DNA of 64,000 bases from Tetranychus cinnabarinus (lineage: Eukaryota; Arthropoda; Arachnida; Trombidiformes; Tetranychidae). The stretch lies in contig WHVY01000010.1 in the NCBI GenBank assembly GCA_022266195.1, positions 756,501 through 820,500 on the forward strand, written 5' to 3'. Made by a program: the position numbers and the translations under genes. Position 1 is the stretch's first letter. Every line of letters starts with the position of its first letter. The notes below the pieces were generated by a model. The model was not told the origin of the DNA, ran no database searches, and worked only from the letters and a program-made list of their open reading frames with translations. Shown one piece after another: positions 26,381 to 36,334 of the stretch.

Positions 26381-28077
26381 ATGGATCAGTTTAAAGTCTC
26401 AATAATTGTGATTATAACTTTATTTCCTTTCTATTATCGCCATGTGACTTCAGGTAAGTCAACAATTTGTTACCTTTGGTTAGATTGATTGTTAACAGTT
26501 TTGTGTACCTTTGTTACTCAACTCAAGTAAACAATCAAATTACAATTTACCAGTTTATGCAGATGATACCAATCAATAAAAATATGACATTGACCATCAA
26601 ACAAAAATCTTCATTAATTGCAGGTCATCAAATTGAGCTTATATCTGCTACCTCGATTTATCCATGCTTAGATACTTATGATATTCTGGTCAATGTTGGT
26701 TCAGGCTTAACAGGACATCCATCATCATCAGCTAATTTGTCATCTTCTCATGACCAAATGATTGAACTGATCCGAGTTTACTCAACCAATGATCCAAGCT
26801 TACACCTTCGCCAATACTATTATCTTAAAGAATTCAAAGTTCCTTTCAACAGGTTGATAAAGATCAGCTGTACCTTCTTTAATCCTGAAACCAAATATTA
26901 TTGCTTCTCATATGTTTCAATGCACAAGATAAACTCGTCAATTGCTTTATGGACTCAACCTGAATGTAAATTTACTCTGGATAACCTTAAACCTTCTCAT
27001 GGTTCCTATGAATCTCACCATATTAAAGATGTCTCGTCTAATGTAAGCCAAGCTTTCAACTCTGAGGTTAACATCAAGCCCAACAACAGTACAACTTCAA
27101 ATGGACAATATCAATTCGCAATCTTCTCAAATCATGGACCTTCATACAGATTTACATCAGCTGCTCATGAAACATCAAATGATTATAAGAAAAGTGACCT
27201 TACCAAGAGACCAACTTCACTGACAATTTCATATTTACCTTTGAAATTGGTTAAATGTCGCTGTAGCCATTTAATTGCATATCATTTTTACAAACCCGAA
27301 TTAGGTACCAATATTACAGTGAACCAGTTAAATCATTCGTCATCATTTCTCTTGGAGATATTTCCTTGCTCCAAATCTGATACACTGTGTAATAATTCAA
27401 CTCAACCATTGGTAAAATCAATTTTCCCGTCAGCTGATTCGGAGCCATTATGCTTGGTTAACTTGACTCGATCTCGGATTAAATTGTCTTTACAAATTGT
27501 TAAATCTCTTTCCTGTGATACAATATCATCATCAGCACCAAGACATGCTCAACCATTTAATCAACAATCTCAATTACCAATAATACGTGATGGACTGTTT
27601 GCTATTGATCCTCAACTAGAGGTGACAAGTGAATCAACAAATACTCACCAATTAGAATCATCGTTTCTCAGAATTGAAACTCCAGCTAATCGATACTACC
27701 TAATCCATGTAACTCTGATTAACTCAACAGATGTTGACTCTGGAAATTTTTTTACCTCTTTTATCGCATTCTTTAGCTCTTTTCAACTCATCTGGCTTGC
27801 ATTGATTGCTTTAACCAGTTTCATAGTAATTTCAATCTTAATCTTTCTCTGTATATACCTGATAGTACCTATTCATCGTAAACTGAAAGTTCAAATTCTT
27901 CTACTTGATGATTTAGCCAATACATCGACATCTTTTGTTGATGCCTCATCATTGGAACAGTTTGACTTCGATGAATCTGGTTCACTTGAAATGGATTACT
28001 ATGACTATGAGATGCATTCAACCACCAAAGGCTCAACTGAAAAACTATCCAAATCATCTGATTCTGTGATTAAATAG
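26381..28077 (+). CDS. Orphan type I membrane protein (2 exons)
   Basis: Exon 26381-26453 encodes MDQFKVSIIVIITLFPFYYR, a plausible signal peptide. It joins in phase through GTAAGT..TTGCAG to exon 26624-28077 (G|GT CAT CAA), giving 508 residues. The long frame also stays open upstream to 26467, but that version lacks a signal peptide. The ectodomain has about ten cysteines and many N-x-S/T sites. A hydrophobic segment near residues 430-465 (LIWLALIALTSFIVISILIF onward) is the only clear membrane span. The tail of about 65 residues is acidic and Ser/Tyr-rich (LDDLANTSTSF, DYYDYEMHST). I do not recognise the family; a cell-surface receptor or adhesion role is possible but unsupported. Intron retention would yield a cytosolic-start isoform. 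Confidence 0.7.
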
Positions 28078-28906
28078 TCAAATTAAATCAACTGTATCAG
28101 TTAATCTAGTCTAAGTCGACAGTTACTTTCAGTTACTGGAAACATTCTGCCATTTTCAATTTAATTGTGCATTTAATTTCCTTTGATTCACTAAACGATC
28201 TTGACACTTTTTTTCCCTATCAAGGTTTTCCTGATTTTAGTTCAACTTCATCAATCAATGTAAATACAGTCAAGTTAATTTAACCTTGATTATAATTAAT
28301 TTAATGTAAACATTTACCGAGTAATTTAATCTAGTTTCATCAGAGACTCTGCTATAAAATAACCTTAAATATTTGTAAAGATAATGTTATAATACCATAC
28401 GCATGAGAGTAATTTGATTTTAATTATTATATAAAATATTTTGAAACAAAGTGATAAACTGTGATCAAGTGTGCTTTTAAATGTACATTTTACATTTAAA
28501 ACACACCAAGAAGTACCAATAAATAAAAACTTGAATCAAACACCAATCGCTATTCCAATATTTACAAAGCATCTATGGCTGTATGAGATCACCTTATATT
28601 GAATTGATTGAATTATTTGCTTTTCTTTAGACGAATCGGGAATAATTATCAGAAATGTGAAATAATCAAGAATTGATTGAATCAAGATTAAAAGTAATTT
28701 AACCCATGGTCGAGTAAATGTCAATGTAAAGTATTGCTAACCTTGGCTTTCATTTGACTTCACAGAAGACTGATTTCAATGAGTTAATTAGGCTTATTTT
28801 TATTGCAATCAGCATGAAACAAATTTATCTATTCATAGATGGTGGGTTAAGGTGGAGATGAACAATTAAAGTTATTAGATCGAGAAATAATTAAATAGAT
28901 TAAAGT

Positions 28907-31313
28907 TCATGTGGATGTTAAAATGGTTATCCAGTAAAGAGTATTGAAGAGTAGGAAAGTCAATGGATAGATGAAACGTAGACTAACATCAATTTTTTCT
29001 GAATAATCATTGATGGTTAATTTGCTATCTACATAATCACATGAAGGGTCAAATGACTGAATTTTGTAGTCAATGGAATCCTTGTGATTAATGTCCAATT
29101 TGGTGCCATTTGATATACATGACTGGTTGCCATATGATGAGACTCTGTTCAGCAAACTGTTTTCAACCCGGCTTAACCTTTTAGACTGAAAAGTGATTCA
29201 ATTAATCATCTATATTTAAATAGGTAGAGTCGTCTATGACTTAGCTAACTGAATAGATTACCTTTGTTTGATCGATTTGCATCTGTTTAGCCAGTTCTTT
29301 GGTATGGCGGTTGATAACAATGATTAGTGTTGTTACGATGATTGTTGAGAAGACAAAAAGCATACAAGATACCATCCAAACATCTAAGGCCTGAAAGAGT
29401 AAGAAAACTGGTTAATTGATTACTGAAGTTAATTACATCAATCACAGGTTAATACATTACATTTATGTATGAAACTTGAGGTAGACGAGACTTTAACCCA
29501 GAAAATTGCGTGATTAACGCTAATTGGGTTGTAACACCAAGAGTGATTCGACCGGCGACAATATCATTTCCCATCCACAATGAACAATAACTTATGATCA
29601 TCAAGATGATTGTTGGAAGATAAATTTGAATTACATGGTAAGATATTATTCGGATAAAGGTTAAATCAACAATTAGCCAGGTGAATAAAGCTGTAAATTT
29701 AATTGAATTAAATTATTAATATTGGTAATTAGTGCCACCCCTATAAGTTTGAGTAATGTTAGTCAAGAAGCTATTGAAGTTGAGTGAAGAAGAGCTCTTC
29801 TCGTGGTTAAGTTAGGGTTAATTTTGTTAAAATCTTACAATATTGAATGATGGGAAAGTTAAATGATTGCAATAAAATGTTTTAATCATGCATAAATACC
29901 CATTTCACCTTGATCGTGAACAGTTGCATTCATCTGGAAATAATTCATTTTTAAAGAATGCTGAAGAAGCGGAACTTTAGTTTCAACAATAACACCCTTA
30001 GGAAGCCATGAGTAAACCATTTGATAAGCTGGATATGAGCCTGAAAAAAAGGAGAATGTCAAAATTAAAAATTGAAAGGTATATGGTTCAATAATAGAAA
30101 TAAATTGCTGAAGAAACTTTAAAAAAGATGAGTATTTACGTAAACCATTTGATCAAAATAACAAAAAGCTCAACTCAGAAAATTTTAGTTTTCTGTTGAT
30201 GTCGAATTTTTGATCATGCTTGATTGATCTGTAACAATTATCATATAGTTACCAGATCTGATTGATACACGACAGACTTGCTTATCAACTGGAAACCAGC
30301 GAAAATTCATTGGACAAGGAATCAAAGCAGATAATCTAGACAATGAGAAGGCAAAAATAAAAAGCCGGTCACAAAAATTTATTGAATATCTTTTAAACTA
30401 ACCTCAGAGAGTATGTAAATGAACATTTATTCAATCCGTCAAATTGTACAATCAAGCTTTTGAATCCATCGTCAAATGTTGTTGGTCCAACTTGTTTGGC
30501 ATTATAAAAAAAGGCATCTGGAAGCCAAATGTTTGTTAAATCTTTACCTTTCAATACCATTGGGTTATTGTTGGTTTCAACCTTTTCCTTGCTGTAAATA
30601 AATACAGAATAAAAAAATTAGACAACTCTTTGGTTACATTTGAGTGAAAAATGAGAAAATTAAAGGATAATAACCTCTGGATCGATTGATAAATTGATTG
30701 ACAATGAACATTAGTTAAAGTCCACTTCTGGGTGAGGTAAAACTCCAATCTGAAATCCTATTAAAACAAACAATTCAATTGAAGCACAATTTAAAGTTTA
30801 TTTGAAGCTTTCGGAATACAAAAATTGTACCTAAAATTGTCAACCGATAGTAACCCCATCTTCCATCAATTAATATAACAATTAGATTTATTAATCGACA
30901 ATTATTACTATTGATTTACTAACAATTATAATTAACTTCGGCATCCTAATAGCATCATGAGTCAGAAACAGATTCTAAAGATATTAGGTAAATAAGGTCA
31001 TTAGATGCAATGTGAACAAATGGTATTTGAATGTTGCGCCTTTGTTTTATAAAAAATTGGCGGACAATTTCAGGTACTCGATGATTAGTTAAAATAAACA
31101 TTACCATTGTTATTGGATTAAGTGAATTTATATCTTCAATGATCATGTTAACAGAGATGTTTAGTGGACGATCTTTGAATAAATGAATAGGCAGTTAATT
31201 TTGGAAAGCTTTTCAATAAACTTACCCTGATTTTCAACAGGAAAACCAACTACTGACCATCCTGGCTTGAAAACCATGTAAACAACAGTTAAGATGTTGA
31301 AAGGATTGTTCAT
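28907..31313 (-). CDS. Cys-loop ligand-gated ion channel, anion-channel-like orphan (9 exons)
   Basis: Exons: 31226-31313, 31105-31172, 30675-30757, 30403-30591, 30253-30335, 29900-30040, 29461-29690, 29262-29390, 28907-29185; all join in phase to 429 residues. Landmarks: EDINSLNPITM, NIWLPDAFFYN (loop A region), the Cys-loop CPMNFRWFPVDKQVC (residues 150-164), YPAYQMVYSW (loop B region), TM1 HVIQIYLPTIILM, TM2 RITLGVTTQLALITQ, TM3 ALDVWMVSCMLFVF, a short cytoplasmic loop and a terminal TM4 ending YWITILTST. This is the GABA/glycine/GluCl superfamily layout. The second cysteine pair typical of GluCl and glycine receptors is not seen, so I cannot assign a ligand. The TM1-TM2 linker reads VAGR instead of the usual PAR. 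The N-terminus is short and its start uncertain: a signal-peptide exon may lie upstream of 31313. Confidence 0.85.
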
Positions 31314-31384
31314 AAGTAAGTATTTTAAAATCATTTTCCCATTTTCATATTGTACTTTATCCTAAAGTTATTCAGTTAACCAAA

Positions 31385-31520
31385 TTTAATAACACACAAC
31401 TGATAGTTGTTATAACAACATGTTGTAACACATTCAATATTTCGGTCAATTTTGTGAGACAATTTGTCATATTTTTAGGTTATTATTGATTGCCAATAAT
31501 CAGAGTTACTTTTAGATCAA
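31385..31520 (+). repeat. Remnant of kelch-unit 3' flank
   Basis: Matches 39862-39980 (and 1-110 inverted): CACAACTGATAGTTGTT, then ACACATTCAATATTTCGGTC, GTGAGACAATT and TTAGGTTATTATTG, ending near AATCAGAGTTACTTTT. It lies immediately upstream of the Cys-loop channel's first recognised exon, in the same orientation as the right arm, with no kelch coding sequence attached. It is therefore the isolated end of a fourth, otherwise lost, copy of the unit. Confidence 0.8.
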
Positions 31521-31926
31521 TTTACTAATATTAGCCTCTTCTTTAGTACAATGTAATCATATGTTAAACTTAAGATTGCATAATTATGTGTTTGTTAATG
31601 ATTAGCGTTCCAGTTAAATTGTTTCAGCTACAAAATCGAGTGAAGAGGTGAAAATCAAGCTCATTCAACTTTTAATGATATATGTTCAGATGAATTTTTG
31701 TCAACAAAAAATGGTAACAGTTTACAAAAAAGAGCAGAAAAGTTATCAGCAAATCAATAATTGTATAACAACATGATATTACCAATATAACGATATCACA
31801 ATTTTCATTTAGTCTTCCTTATTGTCTTCACTCAAATTTTGACGGATTACGGTTGAGCTCAAAAGTTGTGTCGCGAGCTGATCTAATTACCATTGATTAT
31901 AAAGTGAATCTCGTGTGTGGTGAAAA

Positions 31927-31956
31927 ATGGAGTCCTTCAAATTCATGATTAATCAG
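31927..31956 (+). promoter_or_regulatory. Possible 5' UTR exon of the lipase gene
   Basis: A TATAAAG at about 31896 is followed by a short segment ending CAG|GTAAGA. The nearest acceptor before the lipase start is TAAACAG at 32396-32402. Joined, they give a 14-codon upstream frame that stops before the lipase ATG, so this would be leader sequence. Transcript evidence is absent. Confidence 0.35.
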
Positions 31957-32512
31957 GTAAGAAACCATTTTATGCTTATAAATCATACTAGAGCAATGTA
32001 AATTAATTATGCAAGTTGAAGCGATTGTAAACATTATTCTAACGTTGAAATGATTGGACAAAAAATTACGATTTTTAAAGCTTAATATTCTTGTAATTTC
32101 AAGCTAATACAATTTTAATAAATTATCTAAACGTTATTAATCCAGAATAGTTAAGGTTTGCATAAAACTATCGAGTAGCTTTTGCCTGAAGACAAACATG
32201 GGTTACGCTGATATTGAATTCAATTATAAACAATGGGACAAAATTATTGTGATTAAGCTACAATAAAACTAAACCAGGACAATTAAGCTACAGTGTCTAT
32301 TTCAAGGACTCATAATCAGCGTTTAGCGACAATTATTCTAATTGCTGTTCATTTATTTAATTGTCAATTAATCTTTTCTTTTTCTGGTCTTTTCATAAAC
32401 AGCTCTTCATGAAATAACAACACACCAATACAACTGTTGAACCATTTAAACCTTGGTCTTGACTGCCAACGAGTCTCGTCTCAATTTGATTATCTGATGT
32501 ATATTCCTAGTT

Positions 32513-33715
32513 ATGATCAATATCATATTGACCTTTTTATGGACAATATTGTGTCTAGTTAACAATGGATTATCAATGCCGTCAAGAGTAAGCAACAGGT
32601 CAACAATAAAGGCCAATCAACTACACCTAAGTGAAAGTTTATCATTGAATTATTGTGATGAGCCAATATGTTATAAAAATGATGATGGTCAAGATCTTGG
32701 TTGCTTTGATCCTTGGCCATTGACAGTTTATGGATCCATTGATTTATACAGTGTCTGTCCACAAGACCCGTCTTTTATTGGAACAACATTCAACATCTAT
32801 CATTCATCAAAACCAGAACAGATGACCCATTCATTGGATTCAATTGATTCATCTGATAAGATTGTCTTCTTTATCCCTGGTTATAAAAATGTTTACAATG
32901 ACAGTCGTTTCATTGCCCTGAAAGATGAACTTTTATCGGTTGTCAATGTTGTCATCCTGGTTGATTTTGCCAATGGAGCTGATCCAGGAATCGTTTCCAG
33001 AGTTACTGATTTTTATAATTTTCATCAAGCAGCAGCTAATACACAGATTGTTGGACGTCAGATTGCAGTGTTGTTGAAAAATTTGAAACTTAAACGAGGC
33101 ATTGACTATGATAATGTTCATCTGATTTGCTTCAGTCTCGGTACTCAGGTTGCTCATTTTATGGGTTCATACGCTTTGACTAGATTTGGATTCCAAGTAG
33201 GAAGAATCACAAGTGAGTTTAGATTATTTTTCAATGCTTGAGGCAAAAGTGAATCTAAAGTATTTTTCAATTTTTTCACAGGTCTGGATCCTCCTGGAAT
33301 ACTGATTTTTGCTCCTGGTAAACGCCTTAATCCATCCGATGCTGCATTTGTTGATGTTATTCATACAACATCTTTTAAGGCTCCTTGGGATTTTAATAAA
33401 GCCGGTTCAGGCAAAGTTGGATCATCTTTACAACTTGGTCATGTTGACTTTTATCCTAATGGTGGAGGCGTGAATGATCTTGATCAACCTGGATGTTCAG
33501 GGATTGATTGGTGTTCACATGCATTTTCAATCGCTTTAATGAGAGCTTCAATTAATAAATGTTTCTTCCAAGCAGTTCAATGTAGCTCAATATATGCCAA
33601 TGGTCAGTGCAAAAGAGAGTTGAAAGATAGTAGACTTGGTTACTGGAGCAATAAATATCCAGGTCGAGGTCGTTATTATTTAAATACCTCTCATAATCCT
33701 TTGATTAATTGTTAA
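32513..33715 (+). CDS. Secreted pancreatic-lipase-family enzyme (2 exons)
   Basis: Exons 32513-33212 and 33282-33715 join in phase (A|GT) to 377 residues. A signal peptide (MINIILTFLWTILCLVNNG) is followed by the family's N-terminal CYK..LGCFDPWP motif. The triad is visible: Ser208 in CFSLG, Asp236 in SLDPPG, His313 in CSHAFS; LGHVDFYPNGG is a hallmark of pancreatic lipases and phospholipase A1 relatives. There is no PLAT domain, the usual arthropod form. The nucleophile elbow reads C-F-S-L-G rather than G-x-S-x-G, so the first glycine is replaced; activity may be altered. Likely an extracellular neutral lipase or phospholipase A1; substrate not determinable. Confidence 0.88.
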
Positions 33716-34490
33716 TTTTTTAATTTTCGTCTCGGGATAATTGTTCAACTGTACTCAATTGAAGTTATTGTAAAACTAATCAGAACTCTTTTGATTTTTT
33801 CTCCATGATTCGCATGTTTTTCTAACAACCAAATGTCAATAAAAATCTATAAATTTGTTGGTTTAGATTGATATTGTTATTGAGTTGAAAATAAAAAGCA
33901 TTCAGATCAAAATGAAAATTAAAGACAATTTGGACAGCCTATTGACCGTAAACAAAAAGTCTATTTTTGAATGTAATTCGAATCACGTGAATGGCAACAT
34001 TTACCTTTATTGACATTAATACTGACACCTAATTTAGCTGAAATTTTCAGTGAAAACCACCTTCAATTGTAATGACAATCAATGAATGCTGAATTATTTG
34101 AGCTTATTGAGACAAACCAAGGTTAGCATTTAATGTCCATTGTGATCCTTCAATATTTTCATTATGATTCCTAAAGTTTTTTGATTAGCATTCTCGATTA
34201 AAATTTGAATTTATTAAAAATGAGATGAAATGTGTTTTACACTAATTACTTTTCAACGGACTTTTTTCTTTCGCTTCTCTAAAATGTTAAAAGGGTTTAA
34301 GAATTGGCGAAGCCATAGTTTACTACTCTTTAATCAGTTTTTATTTGCTGTCATCGATTATTGGTATATCGATTGTAATTATCAGTAACTGGAGGGATTG
34401 ACCAACTTTCAAAGCATTGATCTCACTAATCAAAAGTTCCAAGATTTTCTCGCACGATTACTTTTCTCATTTTGCTTTTTTTATCTGCTC

Positions 34491-34730
34491 TCAGCTAATC
34501 AACATTTTCAAACTTTTTTCCTGTTTGTAAATTCTCCAATTGTTATCCACATTGATGACATTGTAAAATTTTTTAGGTCCGGCAATACATATTACCCTTC
34601 TCAACTTTGGTGAAATTCCCTTAAATATGTAATTTAAAATTTCTTCATCTGTCATGTTTGCATTCACTTCTTCACATAAATCAATCATAATAACTTTTAA
34701 TTTCTTCTTATTTGCAGATGTTTCAATTCA
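34491..34730 (-). pseudogene. Gag-like retrotransposon remnant
   Basis: On the minus strand an open stretch of about 65-80 codons reads like the middle of an LTR-retrotransposon capsid protein. It has a hydrophobic helix ending DLCEEVN, then the MTDEEILNYIFKGI pattern (acidic residues, hydrophobic helix, a Gly after the helix, then a Pro three residues later), which is typical of Gag C-terminal capsid sequence. No protease, polymerase or LTR is visible nearby, so it is a short fragment lodged in the decayed kelch unit. Element class (gypsy or other) cannot be told. Confidence 0.5.
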
Positions 34731-34916
34731 TTCGATTCCTAAGTTAGGGTTTACAGTGAATACGTGCTTGTCATGTGTTTGTTAATAGGCATAGATGTTG
34801 TGCGTTAAGTCCTCGTTGAGTACGTTGAGTCCTCGTTGAGGGCATTATAACAATATTTCTTGTGTCTCTCTGTATAAATAGAGCAACAAAACAGATTTAG
34901 CTTTCATTCCACTTCA

Positions 34917-35690
34917 GTGTTTTCTTGTTTGTTATGACCCATTGATGTCTACACCCTTGTCATGGATACATTAAGATGGGCAGCGGTCAGCTACTCTGAT
35001 GGAGGTAAGTTGTTGCGTTATTTTCCATATCATTTTATTAAATTTATATTTACTTTTTTGTTTTTTACAGGAGATCCTGCAAATGTCCCATTCATGAGAT
35101 ATGGTCATACTGTAGTTGCACAAAACGACATTATTTATCTGTGGGGTGGTCGAAGAGATAAGGTCCAATGTAATAAAATGTTTACATTTGATACAAATAC
35201 GTGACAGTGGTCTGCACCTCAAGTCAAAGGAACAATTCCTCGTAAGTATTTTGTTTCTAACAATCCACATTATTAATTTGATTTATAATTTAAAAATTAT
35301 AACTTTATGATAATTCTTTATCAGGAGCTCGAGGTAGTCACGCTGCTTGCATTTGTGCAGGATATATGTACAGGGTGTTAAGAAAGTTCGTGTGAGGGGT
35401 GAAATAGCAGCTTCCTAACCATAACATCAAAAAATGTATAATGCGCAGGGAAATTATTTTTTCCCCTCACACGAACTTTCTTAACACCCCGTATATCCTA
35501 GGAGGTTATGAGGAAGCCACAAAAGAATATTGTGACACGGTTTTCCGTTTTGAACTGAAAACTTTTACATGGCAAGCCGTATATCAACTGAATTCTGGAT
35601 TACTCAAAAAAGTTTACATGTCGTGTGTAGCAATAAACAATAGGATTTATATATTGGTAGCCGCTCATACTCGTTCCGTGACAGTGATTG
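34917..35690 (+). pseudogene. KLHDC3-like pseudogene, copy C
   Basis: Homologous to copy B but broken in five ways. A deletion fuses the leader to the middle of exon 1, removing the start codon and about 38 codons. Exon 2 (from 35071) carries a TGA at 35202-35204 where copy B has CGA. A 121-bp MITE sits in exon 3 (35371-35491). Small deletions shift the frame near 35650-35670. Homology ends near 35690, so kelch blades 4-6 are missing. Splice sites at 35005 and 35070 are still intact, showing that this was a DNA-level duplicate with introns and not a retrocopy. Confidence 0.92.
35371..35491. mobile_element. 121-bp MITE with ~29-bp inverted ends, TA duplication
   Basis: Left end CAGGGTGTTAAGAAAGTTCG is mirrored by the right end, which finishes CTTTCTTAACACCCCG. 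About 29 bp are complementary with one mismatch (second base). It is flanked by TA at 35369-35370 and 35492-35493; copy B at the same place reads ATGTATATCC with no insert. No coding capacity. The TA target suggests a Tc1/mariner-type transposase acting in trans; the ends differ from those of the 1441-1768 element. Confidence 0.93.
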
Positions 35691-36334
35691 AGCAATTGAG
35701 CGAAATCTAAATTTTGCTCAATGATTAACTGGACCTTAAGCTTTTGATTAATGTCAAGTTTTGCTTTAATTTTGATTTTTCATCAAAAAATATCAGTATA
35801 TTCTGACACATTCAAATTTCTTCTAGATGTAGATATTTATTAGCTATTTAAATATAGTTAATTAGCTCCGATCGTGTTCAAAATAGGCTAACATACACTT
35901 ATATGTATAATTTTGCTCTCGTATACATGAAATTATTGACAAAGAAACCGCGCAAATTCATACTTAAGGGATTTTGATGTGCGATAGCGCAATCGATAGG
36001 ACCAACCTTTCATGTATTGAATATTCTTTTTCTGTAAATTAGTTCGTTCCTCAGATTTTTGGGTTTGAAGTTAAACCATTTTTCTTTTAATCAAAATTAA
36101 AATTTAGTAGCTGCGGTGGCGCCCGGTTTAAGGCTATTGCTAGGGTTTATGGTTCTTTTGTGGCAATTTTAATGACAATTTTTTCTTTTCTTTCTTTATT
36201 TTTTCGATTTTTAATTGTTTTAACTGGTTCCAGATACAATCCTAATAGGTAAAGATAAATATCGGTGGTGAGTACAAACAATTCATAATTTCATCGATAT
36301 CTTTCTAAACGCTGGACAATTCAATGGTAATGGA
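35691..36334. other. Spacer between kelch units, no gene seen
   Basis: No coding frame and no similarity noticed to other parts of the window. It contains a weak tRNA-like stretch from about 35975 to 36055 (see findings). Confidence 0.45.

Larger units (their letters stand above)
33880..35690 (+). repeat. Degenerate partial kelch unit (third copy)
   Basis: 33885-34140 matches 36425-36690. The copy then jumps to sequence matching 38205-38400 (34170-34335), so about 1.5 kb of the unit is missing. Next comes unrelated DNA with a gag-like remnant (34491-34730), then the promoter region (TATAAATAG at about 34876) and kelch exons. Orientation is the same as the right arm. A 20-bp segment with CGTTGAGTCCTCGTTGAG is tandemly repeated at 34800-34840. 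Confidence 0.82.

Noticed and set aside
30551..31146. Continuous minus-strand frames through LGIC introns
   Set aside because: Real exons are shorter; the channel alignment and GT-AG phases define 30675-30757 and 31105-31172 as the coding parts.
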